Part shown: piece by piece, positions 61,696-64,000 of the stretch
How positions within the stretch are numbered: the first letter of the stretch is position 1
Layout: each line of letters opens with the position of its first letter
Origin: Intestinibacter bartlettii
GTDB taxonomy: Bacteria > Bacillota > Clostridia > Peptostreptococcales > Peptostreptococcaceae
Direction of reading: 5' to 3'
DNA length: 64,000 nucleotides
Assembly: GCF_018917435.1 (NCBI RefSeq)
Contig: NZ_JAHLOQ010000015.1
Location: 1-64,000 of the forward strand
Program-made: the position numbers and the translations under genes
The notes under the pieces: generated by a model
Databases searched by the model: none
Told to the model about the DNA's origin: nothing
What the model saw: the letters and a program-made list of their open reading frames with translations, nothing else

Positions 61696-62337
61696 CTACT
61701 CCAATGCACTGTTTTCTATTTTTTTATCATTTATAATATGTGTAGTATCGTTCATTTTCATAACTACAGGACCATAATCTCTAAGTTCTATTATATTTAG
61801 AGCTGTATTGCCTTGGTTTATTCTATATATGTTTTTAACATCTGAATCTAAGAAAGATAAAAGCATGATTCTTGCACATAGAGAGTGTGTAACTAAAACT
61901 ATGTGTTTTCCATCGTATTTTTCATTTATCTCTTTTATAAAGGCATCAGTTCTTTCTTTTATTTGATCTAGAGTTTCACCTTGAGGTATTATAGCAAGAT
62001 GTGGTTCATTTCTCCATCTTTGATATAAGTCAGGATCTTCTTCCATTATATCTTTTATAACTCTTCCTTCCCAAGTACCAAAGTTCATTTCTCTTAGGGC
62101 ATCAGTTTTTTCAATTTCTATATTTAATTTATTTCCGATGATTTCAGCAGTTTGATAAGCTCTTCCTAAATCACTGCTGTAGATATAGTCTATTGGATAT
62201 TTAGTCATGCTATTTGCTAAAAGCTCAGCTTGTTCACGGCCTTTAGGTGTTAAATCTGAATCTCCATGACCTTGAGTTTTCCCAAGTATGTTCCATTCAG
62301 TTTGACCATGTCTAACTATATATATTGTATTTGTCAA
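61696..62337 (-). CDS. Histidine phosphatase (PhoE/CobC-like)
   Basis: The 213-residue phosphatase starts TNTIYIVRHGQTEWN with the phospho-accepting His in RHG, and has SDLGRAYQTA, the proton-donor Glu in LREMNFGTWEG and the second His in LVTHSLCARI. It may act as alpha-ribazole phosphatase, sugar phosphatase or phosphoglycerate mutase-like enzyme. It sits 6 bp upstream of the flavoprotein gene in the operon. The start has GGAGTGG. Confidence 0.88.
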   Translation of the reverse strand: MTNTIYIVRHGQTEWNILGKTQGHGDSDLTPKGREQAELLANSMTKYPIDYIYSSDLGRAYQTAEIIGNKLNIEIEKTDALREMNFGTWEGRVIKDIMEEDPDLYQRWRNEPHLAIIPQGETLDQIKERTDAFIKEINEKYDGKHIVLVTHSLCARIMLLSFLDSDVKNIYRINQGNTALNIIELRDYGPVVMKMNDTTHIINDKKIENSALE

Positions 62338-62414
62338 CTATTTCCACTCCTTTATTTATTTCTTCTCAAATTTTAATTATATCATAAATAAAAATAATTT
62401 CATATGTATTATGA

Positions 62415-62472
62415 AACACAAAAAAACTATCTCATTATTAATTGAGATAGTTTTTTATAGCACATAGGAATA
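62415..62472 (-). terminator. Terminator of the AI-2E-type gene with the TTCCTATGTG element
   Basis: AAAAAACTATCTCA pairs with TGAGATAGTTTTTT. On the minus strand it is preceded at 62470-62453 by TTCCTATGTGCTATAAAA, which begins 4 nt after the stop codon. Confidence 0.85.
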
Positions 62473-62474
62473 TT

Positions 62475-63593
62475 TTAAAGCCATTTATCGCTAGATATTC
62501 TTCTATTTCTTATTCTTTTATATACAGATTTTCTAATTAGGGTATATATTACTGAACTTAGAGGTATAAATAGTATCATTCCTACAACACCCATAAGGCT
62601 TGAACCTAAAGTTATTACGACGATTACCCAGATAGGTGGTAGCCCTATTGATTTACCTACAACCCTAGGATAAATCAAATTACCTTCTATTTGTTGAAGA
62701 ACTGCAAATAATATTGCAAATACTATAACTTTTACAGGATCAACCATTACTATAAGTATTGATGCTATGATAAATGCTATACAAAGCCCAAAAATCGGCA
62801 CAAGGGCCATTATAGTTATCATTACACTTATTAAAAGTGCATATGGAATTTTAAGTATAGTCATAGTTACTAAAAACATACTTCCAAGTATTAAACATTC
62901 AATACATTGATATGTAAAAAAGTTTGTAAATGTTTTATGTGTAAGCTTTCCTACTTGTATTATTTTATCTACTGATTTTTCTGGTAAAAATGCATACATT
63001 AATTTTTTAAATTGAACACTAAGTTTTTCTTTTGATATAAGTATATAAGCTGCAAATATAAAACTTATTACTGTACTTACAATACTTGTTACAAAGCCAG
63101 TAACCATACCAAAAGTAGAAGTAAATAAATTACCGAAAGAATCTTTAAAGAAGCTAAGTAATTTATTGCTTATAGTTGGCCAATCGATTTCAATACTTGT
63201 AAGATAGTCTTGAACCCATTCCCAATCTATATTTGATTTTTGTAATAATAAACGTAAGCTTTCTACTGCATGTGGAACCGTATCGGCTATATTTGTAATA
63301 GTTTCTATTAGTTTTGGGCCGACTAAGAATATTAAAACTAATATAACTAGTATAAATATCAAAAATGTAAGTATCAAACTAAAGGGTCTTTTTAATCTCG
63401 GAAATTTTCTTTCTAAAAAATTCATAGGTATACTAAGTATAAATGCAATTGCGCCACCTATTAAGAATGGTTTTATTATCGATAGTAAATTTATAAAAAT
63501 GCCGTAAATATCTTGAACACGGTATAAAATAAAAACAAGTAATATTAAAAATATAATACCTTGAAAGATTTTTTTTATCTGTTTATCGTACAC
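62475..63593 (-). CDS. AI-2E-family (YtvI/PerM-like) membrane protein
   Basis: The 372-residue integral membrane protein has about eight helices: IFLILLVFILYRVQDIYGIF near the start, IKPFLIGGAIAFILSIP, a long amphipathic middle region (about 110-190), and a C-terminal block with LQQIEGNLIYPRVVGKSIGLPPIWVIVVI split by the signature EGNLIYPRVVG. Family members export small molecules or act as antiporters. GTG 63593 is chosen because GGGAGGT lies 6 bp upstream. Confidence 0.88.
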   Translation of the reverse strand: MYDKQIKKIFQGIIFLILLVFILYRVQDIYGIFINLLSIIKPFLIGGAIAFILSIPMNFLERKFPRLKRPFSLILTFLIFILVILVLIFLVGPKLIETITNIADTVPHAVESLRLLLQKSNIDWEWVQDYLTSIEIDWPTISNKLLSFFKDSFGNLFTSTFGMVTGFVTSIVSTVISFIFAAYILISKEKLSVQFKKLMYAFLPEKSVDKIIQVGKLTHKTFTNFFTYQCIECLILGSMFLVTMTILKIPYALLISVMITIMALVPIFGLCIAFIIASILIVMVDPVKVIVFAILFAVLQQIEGNLIYPRVVGKSIGLPPIWVIVVITLGSSLMGVVGMILFIPLSSVIYTLIRKSVYKRIRNRRISSDKWL

Positions 63594-63805
63594 AATAGTA
63601 CCTCCCAATATGTTTTATCTATAATAATATACTAGATTTGTGAATAATATACTATTTTCATGAATTTTATATTACATTTAATTAATTAAATTTCTTAATC
63701 AATATGAAAGCTTAAATCTAACTTTAATGTTAAGTTATATTTTTATAAAAAACAATAAGTTTATACATATTTTTATAAAATTTATGATAAAATAAAAAAA
63801 ACTTT

Positions 63806-63836
63806 ATTTACTTATAAATTTATCTTATAAGTAAAT
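63806..63836. promoter_or_regulatory. Perfect 12-bp inverted repeat upstream of the HesB-like gene
   Basis: ATTTACTTATAA (63806-63817) and TTATAAGTAAAT (63825-63836) flank seven bases, about 10 bp before the AAGGAGTG ribosome site. It may be an operator or a translational hairpin. Confidence 0.5.
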
Positions 63837-63861
63837 GACAATATTAAGGAGTGACATAAAA

Positions 63862-64000
63862 ATGGAAGAGATGAGTATATTAATAACAAATGAAGCTAAA
63901 CGTGAGTTAGATAAGCTTCTTGCAAATAGCGATAAAACTTGCATAAGAATACTTACAAGACATATAACTATGACTACTGAGGCTAAAATAGACTTAGAGT
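63862..64000 (+). CDS. HesB/IscA-like protein, N-terminal fragment
   Basis: The first 46 codons read MEEMSILITNEAKRELDKLL, SDKTCIRILTRH and onwards to the window edge, resembling the ITxxAxxxLxxLL...IRI start of HesB/IscA-type proteins. AAGGAGTG at 63846-63853 supports ATG 63862. The cysteine motif region lies beyond the window, so the family call is provisional. Confidence 0.5.
   Translation, partial: MEEMSILITNEAKRELDKLLANSDKTCIRILTRHITMTTEAKIDLE

Overview
The window is AT-rich, densely coded DNA from a spore-forming, anaerobic, low-GC Firmicute, most likely a Peptostreptococcaceae relative of Clostridioides, Terrisporobacter or Intestinibacter. The lineage is inferred from base composition, spoVS and spore photoproduct lyase, the LexA and purine nucleoside phosphorylase types, strong AGGAGG ribosome sites and the gene repertoire; I cannot fix genus or species. 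A bile-acid 7alpha-hydroxysteroid dehydrogenase-like gene suggests a gut habitat. No rRNA, tRNA, CRISPR array or intact prophage was seen.

Layout. 1-3.3 kb: edge of a possible insertion sequence, a GNAT gene, and a siroheme nitrite/sulfite reductase-like gene paired with an unknown protein behind a CRP/FNR-type palindrome. 4.2-13.1 kb: a methanol (methyl-corrinoid) locus with a pterin-dependent methyltransferase, two corrinoid proteins (one inverted), a corrinoid-reactivating iron-sulfur ATPase (RACo/RamA type), methanol methyltransferase MtaB, a CobW-type metal GTPase and a PocR-domain AraC regulator. MtaB would move the methyl group of methanol to the MtaC corrinoid, the pterin methyltransferase would pass it to tetrahydrofolate, and RACo would rescue oxidised corrinoid. 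The two outer promoters share a bipartite motif in the same phase, and a related motif is repeated upstream of the regulator. 13.3-15.5 kb: a divergent pair of spore photoproduct lyase and a RudS-like (DUF523-DUF1722) tRNA 4-thiouridine desulfidase, both UV-related.

15.5-29.5 kb is mostly housekeeping: HicB-like protein, orphan holin, hydrolase, cobalamin adenosyltransferase, glycosyltransferase, RtcB, a VanRS-like two-component pair, deoD, lexA with its operator, a Xer-like recombinase, alr and elaA. 29.5-36.2 kb is a decaying accessory region: a serine recombinase with a nonsense codon, an unknown 345-residue protein, HNH and IS91 transposase remnants, an intact DUF2325 coiled-coil protein plus a degenerate copy of its 3' end, and a gate-domain permease and amidohydrolase pair that are both frameshifted. 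36.3-43.7 kb: tdk, 7alpha-HSDH, spoVS, small membrane proteins, a secreted leucine-rich-repeat protein, trmB with an unusual leader, a HesB-like protein and an LSm-like small protein.

44-46.5 kb: an orphan phage-type integrase and a MerR regulator next to a flavodoxin-fold oxidoreductase with a textbook 19-bp-spacer MerR promoter. 46.9-52.4 kb: an FtsX-type ABC exporter with its two-component system, and a 39-bp palindrome between them. 52.5-58.1 kb: a protein with an internal duplication, brnQ, and a ydiB-aroD pair (quinate/shikimate use) divergent from a LysR regulator. 58.2-64 kb: ispH, plsC, cmk, a HI0933-family flavoprotein, a histidine phosphatase, an AI-2E-family membrane protein and the start of a HesB-like gene.

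All function calls come from reading motifs and remembered family sequences; no database search was run.
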